Below are positions 12,201 to 23,500 of a DNA stretch of 64,000 nt, piece after piece. The notes beneath the pieces are model-generated. The model did not search any database. It saw only the letters and a program-made list of their open reading frames with translations, and was not told the DNA's origin. Every line of letters begins with the position of its first letter. Position 1 is the stretch's first letter. This stretch comes from Myxocyprinus asiaticus (lineage: Eukaryota > Chordata > Actinopteri > Cypriniformes > Catostomidae), in the NCBI RefSeq assembly GCF_019703515.2, contig NC_059374.1:14234245-14298244 (forward strand). Reading direction: 5' to 3'. The translations under genes were made by a program, and so were the position numbers.

Positions 12201-13791
12201 CCAAACTGAGATGGCTCAAACCACTAATCAAAAAGAATATGGACATTTGTAAGTCTACCCACTAAGGCATACCACAATATTATCATAAAAAGACATACCG
12301 TACCTTTCGCAGTACTTTTGCACATGGTGGCCAACCCAAACCCTGACCCAGTCCATTCAGAAACCACAGGCCTGCGAACACCGCCACCGAGGAGGACAGG
12401 GAGAAAATCATGTTGATGCCACCCACCATAAACAGCCCAATAGAGAAAAGCCATCGTGCACTGATCTGATCGGACAGCACACCGCTTATGAACTTACTGA
12501 TGGCATAAGCCAGCGATTGACTACTAGTGATAAGACCTGCAGTAAACAAAGATTAAATAAAAGTTGATTAGACTTCAGCAGAGAGTGGCTCCTATTCAAA
12601 AATCATTTTTTGACAATGACTGATGGTATGAAAGAACAGTTCTTTAGTGGCTTCCATTTCATATTGTCTTAAGTACTGTAAAGACTTCAGTAATAAGATA
12701 CATTCAAATGATCCAGGGCAACAAACCAAAGAAGATTTCATGGTAATATGGTGGTAGGAAATTAAATGCACCAAATATTAATTATTATTTACAACTGCCT
12801 CAGTACTCTCAGCCCATTAAAAAGCAGCATCATTTACATTTACTTCAGAGTCATTCTACAAATCAGGTGCCTTTTGAGTACCTCATTAATGTGTGTAAAT
12901 GATGACTTGAACAATAAATAACTTCACAAACTTTTAATGTGTTATTGTATGCATTTCTCTAAACACATCCATATACACTGATCAGCCACAACATTAAAAC
13001 AAACTTCCTAATATTGTGTAGGTCCCTGTCGTGCCGCCAAAACAACGCCAAATGCATATCAGAACAGCATTCTGGGATGCTATTCTTCTCACCACAATTG
13101 TACAGAGTGGTTATCTGAGTTACCGTAGACTTAGTCAGTTCAAACCAATCTGGCCATTCTCTGTTGACCTCATCAACAAGGCATTTACTGCTGCTCACTG
13201 GATGTATTTTGTTTTAGGCACCATTCGGAGTAAATTCTAGAGACTGTTGTGTGTGAAAATCCCAGGAGATCAGCAGTTACAGAAATACTCAAACAAGCCC
13301 TTCTGGCACCAACAATCATGCCACAGTCCAAATCACTGAGATCACATTTTTTACCCATTCTGATGGTTGATGTGAACATTAACTGAAGCTCCTGACCCAT
13401 ATCTACATGATTTTATGCACTGCACTGCTGCCACACGACTGGCTAATTAGGTAATCGCATGGAGGATTGTTGGTGCCAGATGGGCTGGTTTGAGTATTTC
13501 TGTAACTGCTGATCTCCTGGGATTTTCACACACAACAATCTCTAGAGTTTACTCAGAATGGTGCCAAAAACAAAAAAACATCCAGTGAGCGGCAGTTCTG
13601 CGGATGGAAACGCCTTTTTGATGAGAGAGGTCAACAGAGAATGGCCAGACTGGTTCAAACTGACAAAGTCTACAGTAACGCAGATAACCACTCTGTACAA
13701 TTGTGATGAGAAGAATAGGTTGGCGCTGTTTTGGCAGCACGAGGGGTGCCTACACAATATTAGGCAGGTGGTTTTAGTGTTGTGGCTGATC

Positions 13792-13871
<80 letters not shown>

Positions 13872-16520
13872 TTGATAATGTACTATTATACATCATAACT
13901 ATCCTTTATTAAAATAATAATACAAAAATCCATAAATTAAACACTTTAAAATCAAGTCATAATAACATCATCACGCTTTCAACAAGTATACACTAAAAAA
14001 AGGGAAAGCAGCTCTATTCAATTACTAAACTAGTACACTAGAAATCAACTTAATACATTTATGTTTGAGATGAGAACATAATTATATTGCCAAAAGTCCA
14101 AGTGATATTCAGCACAGTCATCAAAACATGATATGATCACATTGCTATGAAATATTCATACGGATTCAGACTCCAAACAGATGTTGTTCACTCAAACTGA
14201 TTTTTACTGCTGGCTCAATTAACTTATTTAAAATGAGCTAATGGAACACAATTCTTTAGCATTTGGTCTCATCTTAATTTCAGTCCATACAATCCATCTA
14301 TGTTCATTGGGACTATGTGAATAATATTTGTTGCATCAACGTATTCCTTAAACCGTGCAGGGGATTTCCAACTCCCAGCATGCTTTGCATGGGACTGGAT
14401 TGGGAGAGTCCGTTTTAAAATTAAGTGTTATTTTAATGTATTTTTTATTTTTAAGAGACTTGTTAGTGTTTAATGTTCTGTTATGTTGGGATTTAGAGGA
14501 GTTTCTGTCATGTTGATGTTTTTTTTTTTTTTGAGATTATCATTGAGGAGAAGAGTGGAGCTAATGGTTAGGTCAAGGTTGGGTACAGTCCTACTAAAAG
14601 ATCAGTGTGTATTTTTTTCCCCCATTAATTAAATACTGAGGGACCATCAGTAAAACCACTGATTGGGGACCTGTAAACTTTCAGCAGCACCATATTTGCA
14701 AAGATATATATATTACAAAAAAATATTAATATTATGCTAATGTGTTTGTTGCTAGCTATACCAACAAACAGGGCCGTTGCAAAGTATTTTGGGCCACCTG
14801 ACTGTGTATTGCTCAGGGCCCCTTTCCTATTATAGAATACAGTTTAGAATTTGTTGTGGGACCCCCCTGGAACTGTAGGCCCCTAGAATTGTTACCACCA
14901 TTCACCCCACTAGCTACGGCCCTGCCAACAAGCTGCAAGGTTAAATAGAGTTATTTGAACAGGTCAAATTCATTTAGGTTTTCGTTACACAAAGTATTTG
15001 AGTAGAGTCTACATTTTAATTTCACATCAAAGAAACTCATTTTCATTGTGTGGAACCAGGAGCTCCTGCAGCTGTACGGCCGTACGCACTGTGCGTACCA
15101 TAAGCGCTCCAACTGACCTGAGAAATATTTACTCTCAGAATATTTCATCATTCATGAAATGTGTCCCGTATTTCTGTTGGCTATTTAAAAGAACTAACAA
15201 TGCCCAATTTGCGAATGAATAATTCTTTTGTTTCGTTTCTTTTCAGTGAATTGGCCAAACAGGCTTGCAAAACGGTCTGATTCGATTTGTGATTCAGTAC
15301 AATTCATTCAGAGCGCTCTCTCACTGAATCATTTGGAGCGGTTTCTCACACAGTAAAACAGTATTGGGATATTTACGAATACTGCACTGGATACAGTGTA
15401 AATTTATCTACAGTCATCTGAAACAAAAGACTGTCTTTTTGAGAGGTAACTTTGAGAAACTTCAGCTAGTGCTGTGTCATGTGAACAAGGGGCTGTTCAA
15501 ACTGAACATGTTTTTGCATCCGCTCGTGCTGTTTTTCAATCGTTTTCCATACAAATATTTGCTAGGTGGATGTCTTTTGAAAACTGCATCATGTTTCACT
15601 GTTTCTAGCATCTCTCAGGAGCGCTGCATTTTTAGATGCTGTGTCAAGTTAAAAAGAACTTCTTCAACTGATATAAATGCGTCTCGAGACACCTGCGTTC
15701 TGCTCTATTCGTTGTGGTGCGTTTTGCTTTTGTAGCGAAAACGTGTCTGTCTGAATGGTTACTGGAAGATATGCTTTAGCCAATAGTTACATGAATGCTA
15801 CTCCTCCTCAAGAAAATAAAAGAAATGCTTATCTCAAAGTCACCAGAATTGAACATTTTGTTGTTGTTTTTTACAAAATAAATAAATAAATCTCCGCAGG
15901 GAGCATGCCCCTGGACCCCCCCAGATATAAGGTTTATTAGGCAGATTTCTGTGCGTACCCTCAGATAAAATCCTACAGGCACCCCTGTGTGAGGGCAATG
16001 TCCACAACTGAATTAAGTTTACAATTTTTATTTTCAGTGAAGAGAGCCAAGGACAAGTAAATGTCTCATTTTTATCATTTTATCTTATATTTTGTAAGGT
16101 TTATGTAGTAAAACATTAAGAAAACTAGATATTTGTAAAAAATAAAAAATATTTAAAAAAAATTGCACAATGTAATTTATTAAAACTTAAAGACATTTTG
16201 TCTAATAGAATGTTTTCAATTGTTTACTTTAAAAAATAAACTTTCTAATATGGAAAAGGCATTTGTTCCAAAGAATGACACTTCAAATTAAGACAAAGGA
16301 TGCGTGAAAGGTTATAAAACAATTGTGAGAGCACATGACAAAGTACAGGCCATGAAAGTTGCACATGCTCACCCAGATCATCCTTATCGAGCGTGATCTC
16401 CTGCATTACAGAGGGCATTACGAAAGAAAATGTCTTCCTGTTGAAGTAATACAAAGTGTAGCCCACAAACATGGCAAGAAATATAGTGGCTCGGTAGTAG
16501 CCATATCCAGACTTCGCCAT
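9285..16520 (-). CDS. slc37a4: Glucose-6-phosphate translocase (solute carrier family 37 member 4)
   Basis: The gene has eight coding exons, in transcript order: 16520-16373, 12536-12304, 12223-11980, 10686-10528, 10358-10273, 10165-10052, 9933-9795 and 9451-9285. All junctions are GT-AG with consistent phase. The joined length is 1290 bp, giving 429 aa, the length of human G6PT. The protein is a multi-span major-facilitator transporter of the ER membrane that exchanges glucose 6-phosphate for phosphate and supplies glucose-6-phosphatase. Visible landmarks are [14 protein letters not shown] near residue 24 (Arg28 aligns with the human residue hit in glycogen storage disease Ib), [30 protein letters not shown] and a C-terminal KKAD that fits a dilysine ER-retrieval signal. 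The start was chosen at the ATG followed by AKSGYGYYR, in an ACCATGG context. The gene appears intact. Intron 1 is 3.8 kb and repeat-rich. Confidence 0.96.
10687..11979. other. slc37a4 intron 3, no recognised element
   Basis: This intron of 1.3 kb contains only short shadow frames on both strands. I recognise no transposon ends, RNA gene or conserved coding segment. Confidence 0.55.
12976..13796. mobile_element. Head-to-head Tc1-like foldback element (slc37a4 intron 1)
   Basis: The outer ends carry the same inverted sequence, CACTGATCAGCCACAACATT from 12976 and its complement (AGTGTTGTGGCTGATC) ending near 13791. Each half encodes the N-terminal part of the same Tc1-type transposase, reading outward from the middle. 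In the left half, minus strand from about 13346, the helix-turn-helix region reads [14 protein letters not shown], then [18 protein letters not shown], then [10 protein letters not shown]. The right half, plus strand from about 13460, repeats this more degraded. There is no DDE catalytic domain in either half. TA precedes the left end (12974-12975). This is a long-inverted-repeat derivative unable to transpose on its own. Confidence 0.8.
13795..13869. repeat. (TG)n(TA)n compound microsatellite
   Basis: About 20 TG units pass directly into about 16 TA units, starting at the right end of the Tc1 foldback element. Confidence 0.95.
14769..14924. mobile_element. Small hAT-type MITE with 8-bp target duplication
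   Basis: The ends are CAGGGCCGTTGC and, inverted, ...TACGGCCCTG. The flanks are CCAACAAA (14761-14768) and CCAACAAG (14925-14932), an 8-bp target duplication with one mismatch. CAGGG termini with 8-bp duplications are typical of hAT elements. At 156 bp it codes for nothing. Other parts of slc37a4 intron 1 (13870-14760 and 14925-16372) show only weak repeat-like tracts, including a C-rich stretch near 15900, which I could not assign. Confidence 0.7.
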
Positions 16521-17697
16521 GGTTGGCACAATTTAAAACCGATGAAGAATATCTACAAAGCCACGATGCAGGAGTTGTCTTCAGTCGAGCACAAGAGTTA
16601 CCAGATGCATCTGAGGGCTATGAACTCAAGAGTCTGGATCTGTGAATATACAGAGCTGGTGAGGTCAGGGGGAAAGAGCTGTAATCAGTGTCAGGGTTAA
16701 TGGTCAACCTGGCTGAGATCTTTGGAGTGTGAAGAACTGACTGTTATCTACTCTATTCACCTAAAACAGGGAGCACAACATGCCAAAGATGTTTCATTGT
16801 CAGATTTTTTTTAAAAACTTGTTGTGAGAAGGTTGTTATTGAAGGTCCCCTAATTTGAGTGGTTTAATGATTGACACGGGGGTCTCTATGTGGCAGTTCA
16901 CAGGTTTGACCATTGGGGGCGTGAGTTCAGTCAGATATATAACAAACAATGCATTCAATGATTTCCTCGCCTTGTTTGTGTTCAGAGAATGTCCCAAGCA
17001 ACTTTTACGACAGTATTCAGCCTTCTAGCAATAGTAAAGAAAAGTTTGAGAACTTCTGGCACATTTACAGCATACTAAAAAAAAAATAATAAAAAAAATA
17101 CGTGCAATAAAACATGCCTTACTTCCGTGAGCAAGAAGATCCCTCACGGATGTCTAATCCAGCAAGCAAACACTTCATCCACGACCAAACCATGTCAATC
17201 TGACACGGTATTTGATCAGTATTCATGCTTTTCCTAATGTAATGTAAAGAGTACTATATTAGTGGATCTCGTTTATATGCTGTTGATGTAAAATCCATAA
17301 TTACTGTCAATGTCAAACTGCTTTACAATAATTCAGTCCATTTCTGCCACCTATTGGACGAGTTGCAGTAAAACAACCAAAAGCGGTTGGATAACGTGAA
17401 CGTAAACACAAACGAATAAAAATTGTATGTACTTTTTGTCTGTTTCATGTACAAATTGTGATGTTAAAAGCAATTACTTTAAAATAAGGACGAAACACTT
17501 CTTTGTCGTGATGAAAAATTAACTTCTACTAGCCTGAAAAGATGTGTAAAAACATAGACCTATCAAGCTCTTTAAGCTGCTCTTCCAGTTTTCACTTTAT
17601 CAAGACAACTTTCTTTGTTTGCTATGATGAACTTTACTTTTCTAATTTATTAATTTTTCATTTAAATGACACAATTCCCCATGAAGGAACCTGAGGT
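16521..17697. other. slc37a4 upstream region (promoter and 5' UTR not resolved)
   Basis: This region lies directly upstream of the slc37a4 start codon. I see no coding exon and no named repeat. A promoter should be here, but no TATA box or CpG-rich core stands out enough to mark. Confidence 0.5.
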
Positions 17698-18440
17698 TAA
17701 AGCAAACGTTCACCTAAAAATTTAAATTCTCTCATTTACCCTCATGTCATCCCAGATGTGTATGACTTTCTTTATATTCAGAACACAAACAAAGATTTTT
17801 AGAAGAATATCTCAATTCTGTAGTTCCATATAATGCAAATGAATGGTGACCAAAACTTTGAAACACCAAAAACACAAAAGCGTAGCGTAAAAGTAAACCA
17901 TAAGACTCCGGTGGTGTAATCCATGTCTTCTGAAGTGATCCAATCGGTTTTGGGTTAGAACAGACCAAAATGTAACTTGTTTTTCACAATTAATCTCGAT
18001 AGTATTCTTTGCAATCATGATTTAAAGCTCAATTAAACTTCATAGTGCCATCTAGCACATGCTTCAAGCACTAGGAAGTGTAATCGAGCTTGAAATCATG
18101 ATTGTACCTAAAGACTCCAATGGCAAGATGAACATTGAGGGGAATAAATGAGTTCAGTTTTGGTCTGTTCTCACCACAAACCAATTGGATCATTTCAGAA
18201 GACACGGATCACACCACTGGAGTCTTATGGATTACTTCTATGCTGCCTTTATGTACTTTTTGGTGCTTCAAAGTTTTAGTCACCATTCAGTTGCATTGTA
18301 TGGACCTACAGAGCTGAAATATTTTTCTAAAACTCTTTGTTTGTGTTCTGCTGAAGAAAGACAGTCATACACATCTGGGATGACATGAGGGTGAGTAAAT
18401 GATGAGAAACTTTTCATTTTTGGGTGAACTATCCCTTTAA
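17698..18440. mobile_element. Complete GGGATAGTTCACCC-family foldback transposon
   Basis: Two arms of about 330 bp are inverted copies of one another. The left arm runs from AAAGCAAACGTTCACC (a degraded end) through CCCTCATGTCATCCCAGATG and AGACTCCGGTGGTG. The right arm runs back through CACCACTGGAGTCTTATGG and CATCTGGGATGACATGAGGG to GGGTGAACTATCCCTTTAA at 18421-18440. They meet near 18040-18060. The family is very abundant in cyprinid genomes. It has no coding capacity, and frames within the arms are shadows. Confidence 0.8.
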
Positions 18441-18843
18441 GTGTCTTTCTCAAGGGTGATGGTTCATGTATCAGTTACCAACCCAGATCCAGGCTACACA
18501 AGGCTATGCTACACCTAACAACTATATGTGACAGTAATAAAAGCATAATAATTTATCTGAAGTGTACACAAGTTGTGGAGAGAGATGAGCATGTTTACCT
18601 TTGATGAGCATGTTGTTTTACTGTCAGCAGCCTGCAGTAAGCATTTAGAAATGGCCTTTACTAGTGCTTCTAAACCATTTTTGGATGAATGGATAGCTTT
18701 TAAGGATGATCCACTAAATATTATGATTATAAAACAGGTGCTAAAGCAATCATTTTTTAGTTTGGAAGTGTTTTTCTGGAGGCAGTACCACGCAAGACCT
18801 GCTGCTTTTTATTTCTTTTTTAATCATTTATTTCTTGATATTA
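18441..18843. other. Unassigned stretch before the channel pseudo-exon
   Basis: A plus-strand frame runs through most of this stretch (18573-18914) and contains HLEMAFTSASKPFLDEWIAF. I cannot match it to a family. It ends by overlapping the pseudo-exon in another frame, so I treat it as unproven. Confidence 0.4.
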
Positions 18844-19199
18844 ATGCTACAATCAGGTCTTTCCAAAAGGACCAGAAAAGGCTGTTGCTGCTTTTGGTCT
18901 CATATCAACATTGACGTTGCCTGAATATTTCTTTTATTGTTAGTGATAGTTGTTTACACTTTATTTGGGGCTGCTGTGTTCTCAGCCCTCGAGATACCTT
19001 CAGAACTGGAGGCACATTGCAAATGGAACACAACTGGCAGAATTTGTTCAGGATCACCAGATACCCTCTGAGGAGTTGCGTAAGCTGCTGCGACACTATG
19101 AAGAGGTCATTGCAGCTGAGATTCATATGGAACCGTGGAGAACCCTGTGGGAATTCTCTGGAGCTTTTTACTTTGTGGCCACTGTGGTCAGCACTATTG
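18844..19199 (+). pseudogene. Broken first exon of a THIK-type two-pore-domain K+ channel (KCNK12-like)
   Basis: From an ATG at 18844 the frame includes a cysteine cluster (GCCCFWSHINIDVA), like the CCCCC..SHLNED region of KCNK12. It then meets a TGA at 18922-18924 where the family has a conserved arginine. The same frame continues as the first transmembrane helix, ending LFGAAVFSALE. One extra base near 19027 shifts the frame. The next frame encodes QLAEFVQDHQIPSEELRKLL, then the cap-to-pore segment SGAFYFVATVVSTIG, and stops at a gtgagt donor after 19199, exactly where THIK genes have their intron. The large second exon (rest of the pore, GFG filter, TM2-4) is not seen anywhere downstream. 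THIK channels carry background potassium current, but this copy should not. A sequencing error could explain one lesion, hardly both plus the missing exon. Confidence 0.85.
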
Positions 19200-19556
19200 G
19201 TGAGTCTGATTGTGTGGTGCAGTGCTCAAATATTAAAATACAGTTAAACTGTTTTAGTATCTGTTGTTACTGCCTTTTAGAAGGTTGGACATTTAAAATG
19301 TGGACACTTAAATATGTAGAAATGTCTTTGCATTGTGTAACAAAATATTTAACCAAGTGGCAGTTACTCTATTTGAAAGAAAGTTAGCACAAGCAGACTT
19401 TTCAACAAAATGCATTAAAGGCATTTAAAAAGAACCAAAAATAAATTATGGAGTAATTTTTTTAATTTGTTTTATTTCTAAGTCAGTTTTAATGTGACTT
19501 TCATATAACAAAAAGTTGAAATCTGTTAGTTTTAATAAAAATCAACCCCTGGGGGT

Positions 19557-19975
19557 GGGCCAGGTCTCCTAAGCAACCAAATTGTTCCGGTTGGCAGGGT
19601 GGGTAGAGTCACGTTGGGGTAACCTCCTCGTGGTCGCTATAATATGGTTCTCGCTCTCGGTGGGGCGCGTGGTAAGTTGTGCGTGGATGCCACGGAGAAT
19701 AGCGTGAAGCCTCCATACGCACTACGTCACCGCAGTAACGCACTCAACAAGCCACGTGATAAGATGCGCGGATTGACAGTCTCAGATGTAGAGGCAAATG
19801 AGATTCGTCCTCCACCACCTGGATTGAGGCGAGTCACTACGCCACCACGAGGACCTAGAGCACATTGGGAATTGGGCATGCCAAAATTGGGGAGAAAAAG
19901 GGAGAGAAAAAAAATCAATGTGAAAAATAATGGGACATTGAAAAAATACTTGCAAATATTGTTCATAATTTAGAC
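19557..19975 (+). mobile_element. tRNA-derived SINE, 5'-truncated (HAmo-like)
   Basis: The body matches the fuller copies at 37549-37978 and 44126-44597. It begins at the block CCAGGTCTCCTAAGCAACCA and lacks the tRNA head. It runs through CGTGATAAGATGCGCGG to an A-rich tail. Open frames within it are shadows shared by all copies. Confidence 0.75.
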
Positions 19976-20149
19976 AAAAGCATTGTGACACTGTCTCGTT
20001 TTTAAACATTAGTGAGACATGTCCGTAGTTAATGTGCTGACCTACACCTGTGGTTACTCTGCTAGAACATTCATCCACTAAAAATACAGTACCCTGGCAC
20101 CAGTTTGTTAAAAGTCATTGCAAAAATTATGGTGGCCGTGAAGTGCAAA

Positions 20150-20285
20150 ACAAAACAACAAATCATAAAACACAATGGCAAATCCAGAAAAAAACAACAA
20201 GTTAGAAAACACAACAGCAAATCAAAAATCACAGTGGCAAGCCAGAAAACACAACAGCAAGATAGAAAACATAACAGCAATCACT
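20150..20285. repeat. Degenerate ~20-bp minisatellite
   Basis: About six to seven degenerate units resembling AAACACAACAGCAAGATAGA follow one another. Some differ by small changes and one is shortened. Confidence 0.7.
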
Positions 20286-20567
20286 GTTGCCATCTATTTT
20301 CAATGGAAAGTAGCTAAAGCCTGCTTATAAAGTTGTTAGATGATGTCATGTGCTAATTAGAATAGAAGCCTTTATTTTGGTCCCACATTATATATACATT
20401 TTTGCATATATACAGTGACATTTATTTGTTTTCTCATATCCCAGCTAAGCTGGGGTCAAAGTGCAGGGTCAGCCATGATACAGCACCCCTGGAGAAGATA
20501 GGGTCAAGGGCCTTGCTAAAGGCCCAACAGTGGCATCTTGGTGGTGCTGGGGCTTGAACCCCCAACC

Positions 20568-23500
20568 ATTTTTTTTGTTTTTTTTTTTTGATTCATGCAA
20601 AACATCTTACATGAGATTGTGTCAACAAGTACAGAACAACAAGAACAGTAAAAAAAAAAAAAAGGAAGACATATCATAAATGTAATAATAATAAAATAAA
20701 AATAAAAACCCAAAAGCCAGGAAAAAAAAAAAAACATTTATACAAGGTTAAACATTGAAAGCATTTTTTTGACTTTTCAAAGATTTTTTTTTTTTATGCC
20801 CATCAAAGACAAAACATAGGAGTTATAGTCTACCAGAAAAATTTACAATAACGGATTCTTACCCAAAAATTTGCATTTGTGTATGAAAAATTTACCAAGT
20901 ATAATAAAAAGATTATAACAATATACTGGATATGAGAATTTGAGTTGTTATAAAGAAAAATAATATTAAAAGTGTTTATACATATTTTGACAGTGGTTTT
21001 TCTGAGAGATGGGTACATAGCTCGTTCCAAAAAGATTTAACACAAAGACGTTCACTAAAAAGATGAACAATCGTCTCTTCTATGTCACAGAAAGTAGATT
21101 TTTTCTCAATATTTTGAATATACTTATGGAGTGTGCCATTACAAGGGTAGCATCTATGTAATATTTTTAACGTGACTTCTTTTATCTTGTTTCTTAATAG
21201 ATATTTGTGGGGAAGAGACCAGACCAAACTCCAGTTAACACTGCATAGCGTCATCCATTGAAAAGAAGATGCTGGAATAGATTTTCTGTTGATATGATTG
21301 CGAACAAAGTGGTTATTGAATTTGTCATCAATAATAAGAATTCCTTCTACTGAAATAGAAGTGTTATTCAGAGAAGTAGGATTATAGGTTCGCTCTCCTT
21401 TCAAAACAATTTTTATTCCACTAGGAACAGCGTTGACTACAATATTATACTATTTTAATGACGCCCCAAAATCAAATTTTCTGGAAAATTCTGAAAAGGA
21501 ATAAAACTGACCATTGTCATCTATCAACTGATTAACAATATAGATATTATTTAAATACCATCTCTCAAAAAACAATGATTTATTTCTGTAAATAATATTT
21601 TGATTATTCCACATAAAACAACAGTGAGGTGAAAAGTTATGTTTGTAAACCAGTAACCATGACAGTAAGGCCTGTTGGTGAAATTTTGCTCATTTAATGG
21701 GTAGTTTACCAATTGAGAAGGGGCACTGTAATAAAAATTCAATACCTCCAATTTTATTAAAAACCAAATTAGGAAATATGTTCCATATAGAGTTTGTCTT
21801 TTTAATGAATCTTTTTAACCAGTTTACTTTTAAAACATGGTTGAATAGGGTAAAGTCAACAACTCCAAGACCTCCATCATTAATATTATTTCTTAGAACC
21901 TCCTTTTTGATTTTGTGTGGTTTATTTTTCCATATGAAATTATATAATAATTTATCTAATAAAGAACATGATGACTTAGGACAATCCATTACAGAAAAGA
22001 GGTAAGAAACTCTTGCTAGACCCTCTGCCTTTGATAATAAAACTCGACCAGCGAGAGACAAATCTCTTGCCAGTCAAGAATTAAACTTCTTTTTAATCAC
22101 ATCTTTAATGGGAATTAAATTCATTTCTGTAAGAACCGAATTTGAATTTAAAGATACTTTTACACCCAAATAATTAATTACATCTTTAAGCTGAATTCCA
22201 CAAATTGTTGTTTTATTTATATATTTTAAAGAGAATATTTCACATTTTGAAATGTTGAGAGAAAGGCCAGAAATCTGAGAAAAATCTTTAATAATCTCCA
22301 ATGTTTTAGGAACTTCCGATGGATTTTTTAAGAAAATTGTGGTGTCATCTGCAAATTGAGAAATTTTTATTTCTTTATCTTGAATTCTAATACCCTTAAT
22401 CACATTATTCTGATTGATTATTAAATTTAAAATCTGAGTAACCAGCAGGAAAAGAAAGGGGGAAATAGGGCAGCCCTGTCTTATACCTCTGTGAATAAGA
22501 AAGTTAGGAGTTGTTCCAGATATAAGTTTAACACAACTGTTTCCTCTTACATACAGAGTTTTCACTGCATTGATAAAATAATTATTAAAATCAAAGAAGC
22601 GTAATACACTAAAGATGAAATTATGACTAACAGTATCGAAGGCTTTTTGGAAGTCTAAGAACATAATAAGAGCAGGATCCAAAACCAAATCACGATAATC
22701 AATCAAATCAAGAACTAACCTTACATTGTTAGATATGTGACGACCCTTCATAAACCCTGATTGGCACTCATCAATCAAATCATCAAGGCCATATTTAAGT
22801 CGTTTTGCCAGGACAGATGCCAAAATTTTATAGTCGTTATTTAATAATGTGATTGGGCGCCAGTTATCGAGCAAAAGGATTTTTGTACTAGAGTAATAAC
22901 ACCCTCTCTCATTGATGGTGGAAGGCATCCATTGACAAATGATTCTTCATATACTGCCAATAAAAATTTAGATAAAGGGTCACAAAAAGTTTTATATAAC
23001 TCTGAAGTCAATCCATCACTCCCAGGAGATTTATTGTTTTTTAACTTATTAATGCCCTCTTTAATTTCTTCCAATGAATTTTTTTCAGAACATATAAGAT
23101 TGAAATCACTGCTAACAGTTCTTTTTGAAGTAATAGAATTTAGAATAGGCAAAGGGTCAATAACATTAGAGTCACTTTCATATAATGTACCAAAAAAATC
23201 TGCTATATGAGATGAGATAAGATTTGTATCCTCACATACAACACCATCAATTTTCATTTTCCTAATCGCATTTAATTCCCCCCTTCTTTTTTTCGAGATT
23301 AAAGAAATATTTACTGTTTTTTTCTCCCATCTCTAATCACTGCTTTCTTGACCTAATAAAGGCCCCCTTGGCTTTTTCTACATATATTATGTTAAGTTTA
23401 TTTTGGAGTTTATTCAGAGAGGTCTGATCCTCAATAGTGAAATTTCCTCTCTCTATTAAATTATTAATTTCCCCTGAAATTTCAATTAAGTCTGCCCTTT

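Noticed and set aside
18573..18914. 113-residue plus-strand frame before the channel exon
   Set aside because: No recognisable domain, and its end overlaps the KCNK12-like exon in another frame. Kept only as unassigned DNA.
19644..19973. 109-residue frame (similar ones at 37718 and 44154)
   Set aside because: The same frame appears in every copy of the tRNA-derived SINE, so it is a repeat shadow.
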